This document shows, in pieces, positions 47,808 through 58,592 of a stretch of 64,000 nt of DNA (positions are counted from its first letter, which is position 1; every line of letters starts with the position of its first letter). The notes under the pieces were generated by a model that was given only the letters and a program-made list of their open reading frames with translations, did no database searches and was not told the origin of the DNA. The stretch comes from Cryptomeria japonica (Eukaryota > Streptophyta > Pinopsida > Cupressales > Cupressaceae). Made by a program: the position numbers and the translations under genes. The stretch lies in NCBI RefSeq assembly GCF_030272615.1, contig NC_081411.1:825528397-825592396 (forward strand), read 5' to 3'.

Positions 47808-47859
47808 ACATTCACCATAACACAAGTGTTTATACGTGAAAAACCCAACTGGGAAAAAC

Positions 47860-49331
47860 TGATAGTTCTAATACTTAATGTTAACTACAGATGCCAAGCT
47901 AATAAGATGAGAGGGGAGGGGGGTGAATCATACAAACTTAATCTTCCATAAAAACAATAGATTCAACCTCAGTAACATATACTTCAACAATATAACCAAA
48001 ACTACTAAACATGCAAACTCATAAGCATATAAACATCATAACACTCATAACACCAGATTTAATGTGGAACCCCAAATAGGGAAAAACCACTATGGGATTT
48101 TGGACCCACTAAGAAATATACTCTTCTAGAGTATGCTTGGTTAAAAGCAAATCCTGTTAAAGATTACAAACACATTGCTAGATGTGACCCGGTTAAGGGA
48201 TTTCCCTCAGATCTATTAGGATCTTCACCTTGTTAGAAGTGACCTTGTTAAAGGATTTCAAACACTCAATCAAAATGTCACCTTGCTAGAGGGTTTTACA
48301 AATAAGACTGTTAAGTCCACTCGGTTAAGAGATTTTCTATTACTTCACAAAATAACAGTAATAAAAATCTATTTGCAACTTCACATCTAATAGTGCTAAA
48401 GAAAATTCTTATTTGCTCAATACAATAGGACTTATCTTGTCCATCAGCTGAGCACTATACTTTATTATTCAAATAGGTTTTCAAGCTTCAGTGCTCGGTA
48501 ATCACTATGTAGCATCCCTGTGCATACACTTGCCTGCATACATTGTTTATCAACACTTCCTTATTCATAAATAACTTGCCAACCGCTTAATCTCCTTGAT
48601 CACATTTCTCATGATCAATCATAGCCATCAGATCTTCAAACTTGACTAGGTTCAATGTATCCTTCAATCTGAAAACATTTTACCCCGCCTTGGAACTTGC
48701 ATACATTTCTTGGAACTTGTGCTAGGGTATTGCAGTTCAATCTAAGTTATAGATCTTCCTGCCAATTTTCCTTTGCCATAGATTCATTAACAAACTTCAT
48801 GCATGGCATACCAATCATTTAATCATAGCCAGCTCGTCAACTTCCTTCATTAAATAATGTTTTTATTCATTCAATACATTTTGTTAATACTCAGTTGCAA
48901 CTTGGTAAATACTAAACTTCACTCGGTAGACATTCTACCTTCATTAACCGATAGTGATAACCTTAGGGTTTACCGACTAGGTTCTTTGCTCGGTAACATA
49001 GTATAGTATTAACCTTACAATCAATAACATATGTAGGATATCAAAACAATCTAAACATCATGATCTCATCATTGTCTAACTCGGTAATAGTTGCCCATTG
49101 AATAACTTATTCCTCCCCTTATTCATCTCATTCTTTCGGTGTCTTTTACCGACATCTTTATACTCATCAAATCATACTGAATTAGAAAATCAATTTCTTG
49201 ACATCAATGAAAAAATAATAATATTAAGACAATAAACATCCTTAATCAATTATATCCATAATCATCAACAACCTTCTCAATATCCTTATAGAAATGCCAA
49301 CAATCTCTCCTCCTCTGTTATAATGCCAACA
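47860..49331 (-). mobile_element. Solo LTR of family C, minus strand
   Basis: It matches the 3' LTR of element C (60603-62065) over its length and is flanked by AAAAC (47855-47859 and 49332-49336). The U3 end carries about 30 extra bases beyond the normal terminus at 49301: a PPT-like purine run on the minus strand and a second TGTTGGCATT terminus. Repeated GTTAAAGGATTT-like modules lie at 48140-48330. Confidence 0.9.
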
Positions 49332-49336
49332 AAAAC

Positions 49337-49520
49337 CACGATGAGATGGGACTCACAAGTTAACTATCTACAGTAATAGGTAACTGACCGGTTAAGGTCT
49401 AGAAAGTACTCTATTGGGAGGGAATCCTATTAGAGATTACAAAGCCCTGTTAGGAGCTATACCTGGTTAAAGGTAACCTCAAAGGAGGATTTAGATCCAA
49501 GTTAATGAATCACCTTGTTA
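49337..49520 (-). mobile_element. 3' LTR of element H, interior segment
   Basis: ACCACGATGAGATGGG continues the GGGAAAAA block ending at 47854, as in intact LTRs of this type (compare 25600). It carries GTTAGGAGC / GGTTAAAGG modules like those of the G LTR. Confidence 0.7.
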
Positions 49521-49525
49521 GAGAT

Positions 49526-50140
49526 TGTTAGACAGTTCAAATAATCAGAAGCCAACTAAGAGGGGGGGTGAATCAGTTGTCATAGATTACCTGAACATTT
49601 AGCAATTAAAACTTTAATACCAGAACCCAAAACATTAATACAGGAATGTTTAAACCAAATACCATAATAGCAGTTAAAATAATCAAGCATAAACAATAAT
49701 CACATAATAGATAGCATCCACATGACACCAAGATTCGTATGTAGAAAACCAGATAAAGGGAAAAACCATGGTGGGAAGCCTACCCATAGTCAAATAATAC
49801 TTCTATAGTAAGTATGTGAATTACAATTGAGGGGCCTGCACTTGCAGGAAGGCCAACAGCCTAGAGTGCACTGCTCATCACAAAAGGAGTCTCACTGACT
49901 ACATATAAATCCATACTACAATCTGGAAGAGTGAATGAACTGCAAAGATAGCAAGATCTCCTATGCCTGAGTACAGTTTCGGTTAAGCTCAATACCAAAG
50001 GACTAAATCCTCTTACATAAACCCAATTCGATCTCCAATGATCAACCAAATCCTTTGCTTGAATGATATTACATTATTCACACATTACATATCCATTTCC
50101 CATAACATTGATCACCTACAATGAGATCTTACAACATATA
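49526..50140 (-). mobile_element. B-related solo LTR, first segment (minus strand)
   Basis: It starts TGTTAGACAG on the plus strand and carries the C-tract complement (49561), the GGGAAAAACCATGG block (49758) and the hairpin near 49832. It lies inside the H LTR; GAGAT (49521) and GAGCT (58588) form a TSD with one mismatch. Element I splits it with TSD TATAC; it resumes at 57976. Confidence 0.82.
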
Positions 50141-50316
50141 TATACTGTAGCGTCCTAAAATTGTGACACTTGCAATTTCGACTGCATTTCGGTCTTCATG
50201 ATGGCGACACAACACGCAACCTGAATGGAGACCCCGAAACCTGATTATGACACTGAAAACTGCATTTTCTAGCACCCTGGCCTGAACCTCCTTGCACCCT
50301 GTTGTCCTGGGAGGTG

Positions 50317-50404
50317 GGACCAGAGCGCCCAGCGCCCTGGTCCTTCAGGACCAGGGCGCCCAGTGCCCTGGTCCCCAGGACCATGGCGCCCAGCGCCCTG
50401 GTCC
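50317..50404 (+). repeat. Three 27-bp near-palindromic GC-rich units
   Basis: Units at 50317-50343, 50348-50374 and 50378-50404 each run from GGACCA to CCCTGGTCC with a GCGCCCAG centre. The 3' LTR has only two units (56936-56962 and 56967-56993). Confidence 0.9.
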
Positions 50405-50528
50405 CTGGGTCCTATTTTGGGCCCGGTCTCCTAAGGGGTCCCGGGTCTTTTTGTTTGCAAATTGGAAATTAAACTTTCCTAGTCAGCCTAAGGTCGGGAA
50501 AATCAGTCTATCAGCCCTAAATGACAAG

Positions 50529-50536
50529 TATATAAA
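50529..50536 (+). promoter_or_regulatory. TATA box in I LTR
   Basis: TATATAAA downstream of the GC-rich repeats is the likely promoter. It is kept in the 3' LTR. Confidence 0.6.
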
Positions 50537-50600
50537 CTACATTTTTCTCTCTCATTTGGCATGAGAAGGACATATGTATACAAGCGTGGAAACTATACTC

Positions 50601-50640
50601 AAACATTCAAGCATTCAAACATTCAAGCATTCAAGCATTC
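50601..50640 (+). repeat. Five tandem 8-bp units (AARCATTC)
   Basis: AAACATTC and AAGCATTC alternate for exactly 40 bases; the same array is at 57190-57229. Confidence 0.9.
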
Positions 50641-51408
50641 CTTCTAAGTCTCCATTCAAGGCTAAGTGTTGCATTCAAGACAAGGATTCAACCATTGAAG
50701 AGGAGATCACATACAACATACTACAACAACATACAACATCTATACCTTCGCACATAAGGATACAAACATCCTTAGAACAAGGTATTAGTACTTGTTTTAC
50801 AGTCATTTACATTTACAACACTTGCTCATTTCTTGGTTAATTCCAAAACTGGGGTTTGACCTAATGGAAAACCCCTAATCCCTAACCCCCCAATCGTCTT
50901 CGCTTTTCTGTGTGTAGGTTGCAGGTACACGGTTGAAATTGAAGATCTGGAACCCTTGTGCAGAGACGAATAGATCCCCCTTCGTTTCGCGGATTTTTCG
51001 GAGGACCGTGGCGGTCGGGCGCCATCGTCCCGGCAACTTTTGCTCAAATTTGCAGGATAGTGCTGTGTCGACATTTTACTACTAATTCCAGGTCCGCAGC
51101 TTCATACTGTATCCCTATCTCAGTTTATAAGTGAATCTTGGTCATTTTCTATGCATTCCTAGCTTAATTCTTCTATGCACATTCTTTACAAAAGAGGGTA
51201 GCCTTGTTGTCTTAACCCTTGAAACTCATTTAACATCCAATCTTGCATTGTGTGGGATTGGATCTTGTGGGTTTCAACCCCTCTTTTGAATGTAAAGTCT
51301 CTCCCCTAAGTGAAAACCATCAACCCTAGCGAACCTCCCTTCTCTCTCCTCGGAGTTGGAAGAGGGGAGAGCAACTAGGGTTCGATCGTGATTTTTCGCT
51401 TTACATTT

Positions 51409-51426
51409 TGGTGAACCCGACGTGAA
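51409..51426 (+). promoter_or_regulatory. Primer-binding site of I, tRNA-Trp type
   Basis: TGGTGAACCCGACGTGAA follows the LTR by three bases. From what I know of plant tRNA-Trp, its 3' end (with CCA) is complementary over this length. The identification rests on memory of that tRNA. Confidence 0.7.
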
Positions 51427-52676
51427 CATCCTTTCTGATTATTCATAGTTAGATCTGAAAATTGGATTCCTTGATTACATTTCCATGTTTGATCTTTTGC
51501 AAAATTTTAGAGGTTAATTGCATAAAAACCCTAAATTTTCTTTTTAGTAATTAAACTTGTGAAATGTTTAATTATTAATGCTTGTTTCAGATATGCCCTT
51601 CTATTACAAATTATCAATTCATATTTGTGCTTTAATTTTGAAAATTAAGTGGTTAAGTGTCAAAACCCTAATTTTTGAAACCCTCTTGATTCAACCTTTG
51701 TCCGACAATTTCACTGATCAAAACATCTCCAAAACAGCTGTAACTTTGGATTCCGCAATAAAATCACAATATCTTTCATCCCTGAAAATTTGGAAAAAAG
51801 TTGCGAGGACCGTGTGCACTCCGAGCGCCATCGTCCCCGACATTTTTTCTGAAATTTCGGGAGCTAGATCTTACTGTATTTTCCTGCTAAAATCCAGAAT
51901 TTTGACTGATTTTATCAATTTTAACACCTTCAAAATTACAGTCAAAGTTGGTCTTGTGATTGCTTGGATTAAGGCTTCTAAACATTCAAAAATCATCGAA
52001 ATTGAAATTTTGTGTCAAAATTGTGTTCTTACTGTCCTAAATCTGAAAAGTGTGTTTGCATTCATTCGAAATTTCAGTGCTTTATTCAAATTCTTACAAT
52101 TTGTGACTTTTGAAATTAAGTGCTTGATTACAACAACTTTAATTTCCGCTTTCAAAATTGAATTTTGCGTGAAATTGAGTCAATTTTTAAATTTCAAAAA
52201 TTGCATTGCTTTTGGCATTCCCTCTAAAATCATAAAATTCAAAATTTCAGTTTCCCTCTCTTTTCCAAAATTCAAATTTTGCATTTTTCGACAATCTTGA
52301 TAGGGTTCAATTTTGAATTTGCAACTTTAATTTGGCCTATCTACAGATCGTAAAATCACTCAATTTTTTCAGATCAGCTCTAAAATCATCATACCTTTCA
52401 TCCTTGCAAATTTCGAAAAAAGTTGCAAGGACCGTGTTGCACTCCGAGCGCCACGGTCCCGGACATTTTTTCTGAAATTTTGAGAGACTGTTGTGATTGC
52501 ATTTAACAGCTTAAATCCAGAAGATTGGCTGATTTTACTGAAAATTGCTACCTCTAAATTCAAAATCTTCTCTCTCTTTCTAGTGCATGAGTTTTACAAC
52601 AATAAGCCCTACTTACACTATTCCCGTTAGATGAAGCCGTAGAATTAAGTCTTTCCGAGGTTTAACTACTGAGGAG
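51427..52676 (+). other. Long leader of element I with duplicated block
   Basis: A block of about 105 bases occurs twice (about 51757-51860 and 52377-52485), each with GGACCGTG and a facing complement. A chance frame of about 240 codons crosses one copy, but its composition is that of AT-rich noncoding DNA. Confidence 0.75.
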
Positions 52677-54944
52677 ATGGAACCTAATTTGAATAGCCTT
52701 TTTAACGAGGACATGGGTAATTCCTCTAATCCTCTTAATGATGAAGAAGCTCTCCATGAGGTTTCTGAAGAACAACTTTCGAAATTGGATAACCAATTTG
52801 ACGATTTTCGACAATGGATGTCTCAAGAATACCCTGATAGTCAAGCTCTTCCTTTAATTGAGGGTCTAAAATGTATGCTTCAAAGTGATAAGAATGGAAT
52901 TGATATTTTGCATGGTATTGCACACATTGTGGATTCGAATGTGATGCCTATGAAGAGTTGTGCTGAAAATTTGGGTTATACACAACCTCCTACTCAAGTC
53001 AATCATTCTATTCCTTTGACAACTCCTATTGCTAGCATACCTACCTTTACATCAAACATAATGGCTACTTCTACACAAGACATTCCTCCCGTGATCACCA
53101 GTCATGGGGGCAACCCTTCTTCTTCAATTAATCCTCTTCCTTCATTTAATCCGACTTCTTCATTCATTCCTTCAATGAGTGTCCCTATTATATCTCCACA
53201 AATGAACATGACGCAAGGGGGCAATTCATTTAACCATTCTATTCCTCCTTGTAGTGTTCCTCCTGTCCAATCATCTCCTATGACTAATTATCATAGAGTC
53301 CCACCACCTTACTCTTTACCTTCTTTCAATAACATAACACCTCCATCTCAATCTAACACATCCAATATGAATTCTTCGACTGAAGCGACCATTAACAATC
53401 TTGCACAAACTGTCTCCTCTTTACAGCAACAAATTGCCTCTATGAATCAATCTAAGTTTAGTGTACCCACATTTGATGTTGCGAGCCCACTTTCTCTTGA
53501 CATTGTTCGAGCTATCCCTCCTAAACATGTTGAAATCCCGCATTTGGAACTATATAATGGTAAAGGTGATCCTCTAACACATGTTAAGACTTTTCAAACA
53601 ATATGTACTGATTTTGCTTATGACCAAAGGTTGCTTGCAAAACTGTTCACTAGAACATTAAGAGATAGAGCCCTACAATGGTATTGCTCGTTGCCTTCTT
53701 ATTCTATTACTTCTTTCGAACAACTTACAAATGCTTTCATTCAACAATTTCAAAACAATATAAGTCCTAAAGTTACTTTGATTGATTTAATGCATTGTAA
53801 ACAAGGTGTTAAAGAAAAAGTGACTGATTTCATTGGTAGATATAAGCATTTGTATGCTCAAATTTCTTTTCCAGTGCCTGACAATGATATTCAAAGAATC
53901 TTTATTTCTAATTTACAAAAAGATATTCGAGACAAACTTCTGTTTTCTGAGTTTACTTCTTTCCAACAGTTGTGTGCAACTCTTCACAATTATCAACTGA
54001 TTGTGAGTCAAATGGAACAATCACATCCTATGGCTCCAAGTGATAAGGGTGATAGCAGTCAACAACCATTTGGGAAGTTTAAACTGAACAGAGATTCCAT
54101 CAAATTCAATGAAAACATCATCAACAACAATGTGAATGCAGTATCAGGTGTGCCTCCTATTTCTAAATTTTTCAAGAAAGAAAGAAAGTATACTCCTTTG
54201 AATGAATCATTGCATAGTATTATGAATAAGTTATTGGAACAAAATGTGCTTACTCTTCCTCCTATAAGACAAATTGATCCTGCAAAGATTACTTCACCTT
54301 ATTTTGATAACAAAGCTTTTTGTCAATTTCATCGTCAGCCTGGGCATGATACTGAAAAATGTTTTTCTTTAAAGGGTAAAATTCAAGATTTGATTGATAA
54401 CAATACTATTTCTGTTTCTGGAGTGAATGATAAAGGCAATACATCTGTAGCTCCTCCTAATCAAAACCTTCAAATTTTCACTGATCCATTACCTTCTCAT
54501 ACCTCTAATGCAATTGAGACTAATGATTCCTCTCTTTCATCTGATGGTCTTGTGTCTATGACTCCGAATGTGATTAACTTTGTAGAGCAGCAAGAAATCC
54601 CTAAAGAACCTTCCATCACATTTGATTCTAGTGAAACCATTAGAGCACCTGATGGTCCTTTATACATAGTTGCAAAAGTCAAGAATACACCTTGCCGTGG
54701 AGTGCTTATTGATCCTTCGTGCATGGTTAATGTTATTACTGAAGAATTTCTTTTTACTTTGCAATTGAATCAAGTGATTTATGACAAAACAGATGTGATT
54801 GTGAAATTATTTGATGCATTTTCTTCTCCTGCAATTGGTTCTATTACATTGCCTATTGAGGTCCATAACAAATCCCTTGATGTGAACTTTGCTATTATTC
54901 TATCTTCCGAACAATTTCATGTGAAGCTTGGCTATCTTCCATGA
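52677..54944 (+). CDS. Gag with C-terminal protease-like domain (element I)
   Basis: The ATG at 52677 opens an uninterrupted 755-residue frame. Residues 1-110 are acidic and helical. Residues 110-260 are rich in Pro, Ser and Thr. Residues about 285-450 are a gypsy gag capsid domain (LYNGKGDPLTHVKTF, ALQWYCSLP, FIQQFQ, LIDLMHCKQGVKE, DFIGRYKHL). A knuckle-like CQFHRQPGHDTEKC lies near 548. Residues about 655-750 resemble a retropepsin, but the catalytic motif is LIDPSCMVNVI in place of D-S/T-G. The frame ends in LGYLP and a TGA that overlaps the next ATG by four bases (ATGA). The 755-residue gag frame is intact, unlike most others in the window. Confidence 0.88.
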   Translation: MEPNLNSLFNEDMGNSSNPLNDEEALHEVSEEQLSKLDNQFDDFRQWMSQEYPDSQALPLIEGLKCMLQSDKNGIDILHGIAHIVDSNVMPMKSCAENLGYTQPPTQVNHSIPLTTPIASIPTFTSNIMATSTQDIPPVITSHGGNPSSSINPLPSFNPTSSFIPSMSVPIISPQMNMTQGGNSFNHSIPPCSVPPVQSSPMTNYHRVPPPYSLPSFNNITPPSQSNTSNMNSSTEATINNLAQTVSSLQQQIASMNQSKFSVPTFDVASPLSLDIVRAIPPKHVEIPHLELYNGKGDPLTHVKTFQTICTDFAYDQRLLAKLFTRTLRDRALQWYCSLPSYSITSFEQLTNAFIQQFQNNISPKVTLIDLMHCKQGVKEKVTDFIGRYKHLYAQISFPVPDNDIQRIFISNLQKDIRDKLLFSEFTSFQQLCATLHNYQLIVSQMEQSHPMAPSDKGDSSQQPFGKFKLNRDSIKFNENIINNNVNAVSGVPPISKFFKKERKYTPLNESLHSIMNKLLEQNVLTLPPIRQIDPAKITSPYFDNKAFCQFHRQPGHDTEKCFSLKGKIQDLIDNNTISVSGVNDKGNTSVAPPNQNLQIFTDPLPSHTSNAIETNDSSLSSDGLVSMTPNVINFVEQQEIPKEPSITFDSSETIRAPDGPLYIVAKVKNTPCRGVLIDPSCMVNVITEEFLFTLQLNQVIYDKTDVIVKLFDAFSSPAIGSITLPIEVHNKSLDVNFAIILSSEQFHVKLGYLP

Positions 54945-56020
54945 AAGCTATTGCTTCTCCTATTCACAAGTGTTTGAAATTTCCCCATAATGGTGAAGTT
55001 GTTACTGTCAATCATAGTCTCTTTAAACCAGCTGAAAGAACTTCTAGCGTTCCTATTGATTACTTTTGGCCTAAACAATTCCAATCTCTTCCTCCGCGAA
55101 GTGATCATCTTTTCAAATCTTATCAAAAGTGGAAAACAGATATGATCCTATCTCTAAGTGAACCTAGAACACCTAAACTTGATATTCCTATCATTCTTGA
55201 GAAGGAAGTTCTTCCTTTGAAAGATAAAACTAATGTCTTTCCTCAAGAAGATTCCCAACCCATCCCTATGGATGTGACTATGTCTATATCTAATAAACTT
55301 CCTAAAAGTAGACCTATCCCTCCTCGTCATGATGGACTTGGTCTCCTTCCTAAACCAAAATTTCCTTCTTTATATGGAGCAGTTCCTCCTCCTTCTTTTT
55401 ATAGAGAGAAGAGACCTTCTTCTTCTCCTATTATCCAGCCTAAGAGACCACAACCTAAACACCCAAGTGCTAAGGATGAGAACATTCCTCCTCCTCAATC
55501 TTCTCAACTTCCTACTAAGACTAGACGAAATCGTTTTGCACGTGAATGCCGATGAAAGCGTCGTCTTAGAGCTCAAGCAGCTGCTTCTCAAACTTTGCAA
55601 TCTCCAAAAACACCTTCAACAAGCATTATTCCATTTTCTCCTCAACCGGACATTGAGCCGAAATCTCCTAAACATAAGATGCATGATGGTCTTGATCCTG
55701 TGCGAGTTAAAGATCCTATTTTTATAAATCTTGATGATGATATAGATGAAAATGTTATTCATGATGAAAATGTTACTCCTCTTGCTTCTGATAGTGAATA
55801 TGAACTTGTTGATATTGATAACCATTCATCTAATGAATTTTCTAAAGCACTTATCCTAGCTCCTAGACAAGAACAACGTGGCTCGGAACATGAACATAGC
55901 CCTTGTTTGGATCTTGTGATAGCTCCATCTGCTATGTTGGATGTTCCTCCTCTAGCGTGTTCCCTGCCTTCCCGAAACATTGATCAGCAAGATCGGGGGG
56001 TAGATGACGTGCTAGACTAG
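54941..56020 (+). pseudogene. Proline-rich second part of element I protein, one stop
   Basis: The frame starts MKAIASPIHKC at the ATGA overlap and runs to the TAG at 56018-56020 with one TGA at 55553-55555. In plant gypsy proteins LG-PW-MK follows the protease directly, so the overlap probably marks a small deletion or a programmed shift joining this part to the upstream protein. The early part is SLFKPAERTS and YFWPKQFQ, then a Pro/Lys-rich part (RPIPPRHDGLG, KRPQPKHPS), then past the stop an acidic part (FINLDDDIDENV). There is no reverse transcriptase motif. Confidence 0.75.
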
Positions 56021-56764
56021 TTTCATTAGCATAGCAGATTCTTTCCCCCTCTCTTTTGTTACTTCTTCTATATGTTACTCTCATTCTTCTATTTGTTGTC
56101 CTTAGTGTTGTCTACTTGAGGACAATGCAAAGCATTGAGATCTCTTTTGGTCTCTCTCATGTTGACTCAAAAGACACATGTGTTCCCTTCTTCTAGGTGA
56201 CCTTCCATGATTGGGGAATGAAGAAAAATTATGCATACATACATATGATACATATACATGAATTATCATACAGCATACTGACCCCAAGGAAAGTGAAGTC
56301 ACCTCGTGCTTTGTGTTTTGTGTCTATTATCCTTGGGTTTATCTCACACTTGGGGGCTAAATCCTTGTGATAATGTGCTCCTTTCCTTTCTCATTTCTTA
56401 TGTTTATCACTACCTTAAAGCAATCACCCCCGTTGAGGCGTGTGCGATCGCTTTAACATAGGGGGGCATACACCCTATCTATCCCTTCAGGATACATGAA
56501 AATTTCTTGGAGAACTCAGCTTTGTCTTGAAAATTTTCGGTATTTCTCTTGCATGACTCATAGTGAGGGAACCTTACTGCTGACAGTCATGGTTCTCCCT
56601 CGTGATCTTCCCTTTTACTTTGTCAATCGAAGTCGTAAGATCCTTAGTCCACTGGGGGCTTGGTGTGTCTTGCCTCCTTCACGTGGTGAAAGTCTTTCAA
56701 TATTGTTTCCTTGTACTTTATCGGAAGTATGAGCATACATACTCCCGCTAAAGTGGGGGCTAAA
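56021..56764 (+). other. 3' noncoding region and PPT of element I
   Basis: No domain is recognisable. The purine tract AAAGTGGGGGCTAAA at 56750-56764 abuts the LTR. Confidence 0.75.
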
Positions 56765-57970
56765 TGTAGCGTCCTAAAATTGTGACACTTGCAATTTTGA
56801 CTGCATTTCGGTCTTCACGATGGCGACGCAACACGCAACCTGAATGGAGACCCCGAAACCTAATTATGACACTGAAAACTGCATTTTCTAGCACCCTGGC
56901 CTGAACCTCCTTGCACCCTGCTGTCCCGGGAGGTGGGACCAGAGCGCCCAGCACCCTGGTCCTTCAGGACTAGGGCACCCAGCGCCCTGGTCCCTGGGTC
57001 CTATTTTGGGCCCGGTCTCCTAAGGGGTCCCGGGTCTTTTTGTTTGCAAATTGGAAATTAAACTTTCCTGGTTGGCCTAAGGTCGGGAAAATCAGTCTAT
57101 CAGCCCTAAATGACAAGTATATAAACTACATTTTTCTCTCTCATTTGGCATGAGAAGGACATATGTATACAAGCGTGGAAACTATACTCAAACATTCAAG
57201 CATTCAAACATTCAAGCATTCAAGCATTCCTTCTAAGTCTCCATTCAAGGCTAAGTGTTGCATTCAAGACAAGGATTTAACCATTGAAGAGGAGATCACA
57301 TACAACATACTACAACAACATACAACATCTATACCTTCGCACATAAGGATACAAACATCCTTAGAACAAGGTATTAGTACTTCTTTTACAGTCATTTACA
57401 TTTACAGCACTTGCTCATTTCTTGGTTAATTCCAAAACTGGGGTTTGACCTAATGGCAAACCCCTAATCCCTAACCCCCCAATCGTCTTCGCTTTTCTGT
57501 GTGTAGGTTGCAGGTACACGGCTGAAATTGAAGATCTGGAACCCTTGTGCAGAGACGAATAGATCCCCCTTCATTTCGCGGATTTTTTGGAGGACCATGG
57601 CGGTCGGGCGCCATCGTCCTGGCAACTTTTGCTCAAATTTGCAGGACAGTGCCGTATCGACATTTTAATGCTAATTCCAGGTCCGCAGCTTCATACTGTA
57701 TCCCTATCTCAGTTTATAAGCGAATCTTGGTCATTTTCTATGCACATTCTTTACAAAAGAGGGTAGCCTTGCTGTCTTAACCCTTGAAACTCATTTAGCA
57801 TCCAATCTTGCATTGTGTCAGATTGGATCTTGTGGGTTTCAACCCCTCTTTTGAATGTAAAGTCTCTCCCCTAAGTGAAAACCATCAACCCTAGCGAACC
57901 TCCCTTCTCTCTCCTCGGAGTTGGAAGAGGGGAGAGCAACTAGGGTTCGATCGCGATTTTCCGCTTTACA
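56765..57970 (+). repeat. 3' LTR of element I
   Basis: It starts TGTAGCGTCC and ends GCTTTACA, followed by the TSD TATAC. It differs from the 5' LTR mainly by one missing palindromic unit and a 24-base deletion. Confidence 0.95.
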
Positions 57971-57975
57971 TATAC

Positions 57976-58587
57976 AAACCTTCGACCATAAACAATCAGG
58001 TCGACCACCAGAAAGTAAACCAATTACATAATTACAAACCATGTCAGCCTTAGACCAAACAAACAATATTCAACCTATAATACATCTCTGAAATGTATCG
58101 AGAATTCCAATCTACAAGTTACACTAAACCGGTCCATAACCTAGCTCAACTAGGACCCAATATAGGTCCACACGCTAAAGCAATGATCTCCATCCACCAA
58201 GTCTCGAACATGATTATCATCAGCATCCTGAAACTTCACTAGAAGTTTTACTAACACCAGTTATGCATATCATCAAAGATCTCCATCAAATCTCTATTAG
58301 TGAAACCCTTGCCGGTACCACAAGTCAAGCTTCCAAGCAAACAAGATAGCATCCGATCACCAGACCAAAACCAAATGACCAAATATGAACATGAGTATCA
58401 TGAATAAACCAATTCCATAACCAAACCATACCGGAGAATACCGAATCATGTTGGATCCAAACCAACCAAAAACTACTCAACCTACCAGGACTAGAAGGGT
58501 GTCAGTAAAGCATCCAAAATAGCTAGTGTTGACATCAATGACAAAATATCAATGCAAAACATAATCAATTCCTCCAAATGGCCAACA
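57976..58587 (-). mobile_element. B-related solo LTR, second segment
   Basis: This continues the LTR split by element I and ends ATGGCCAACA. Its U3 end matches the start of the element B LTR (GGAATTGATTATG, TTGATGTCAACACTAGC). Confidence 0.8.
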
Positions 58588-58592
58588 GAGCT

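Larger units (their letters stand above)
50146..51405 (+). repeat. 5' LTR of element I
   Basis: It starts TGTAGCGTCC and ends CTTTACA. It is 54 bases longer than the 3' copy: 30 from one extra palindromic unit and 24 between direct repeats TTCTATGCA near 51150-51178. Confidence 0.95.
50146..57970 (+). mobile_element. Gypsy-like element I lacking reverse transcriptase
   Basis: The layout is 5' LTR 50146-51405, PBS 51409-51426, a long leader, a gag/protease-like ORF 52677-54944, a second coding part 54941-56020, PPT 56750-56764 and 3' LTR 56765-57970. TATAC flanks it at 50141-50145 and 57971-57975. There is no reverse transcriptase, RNase H or integrase in any frame and no gap where they were obviously lost, so this is a gag-only non-autonomous element of the TR-GAG kind. 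Confidence 0.92.

Noticed and set aside
50601-50640. Short regular repeats considered as a CRISPR array
   Set aside because: Eight-base units without spacers inside a plant LTR are a microsatellite-like array, not CRISPR.
576-51426. tRNA genes suggested by tRNA-complementary stretches
   Set aside because: The matches are 11-18 bases long and sit directly after LTR ends, so they are primer-binding sites; no cloverleaf surrounds them.
51578-52300. A 240-codon open frame in the leader of element I
   Set aside because: It is rich in Phe, Lys, Ile and Ser from AT-rich DNA, crosses a duplicated noncoding block and has no domain; the gag start is further downstream.
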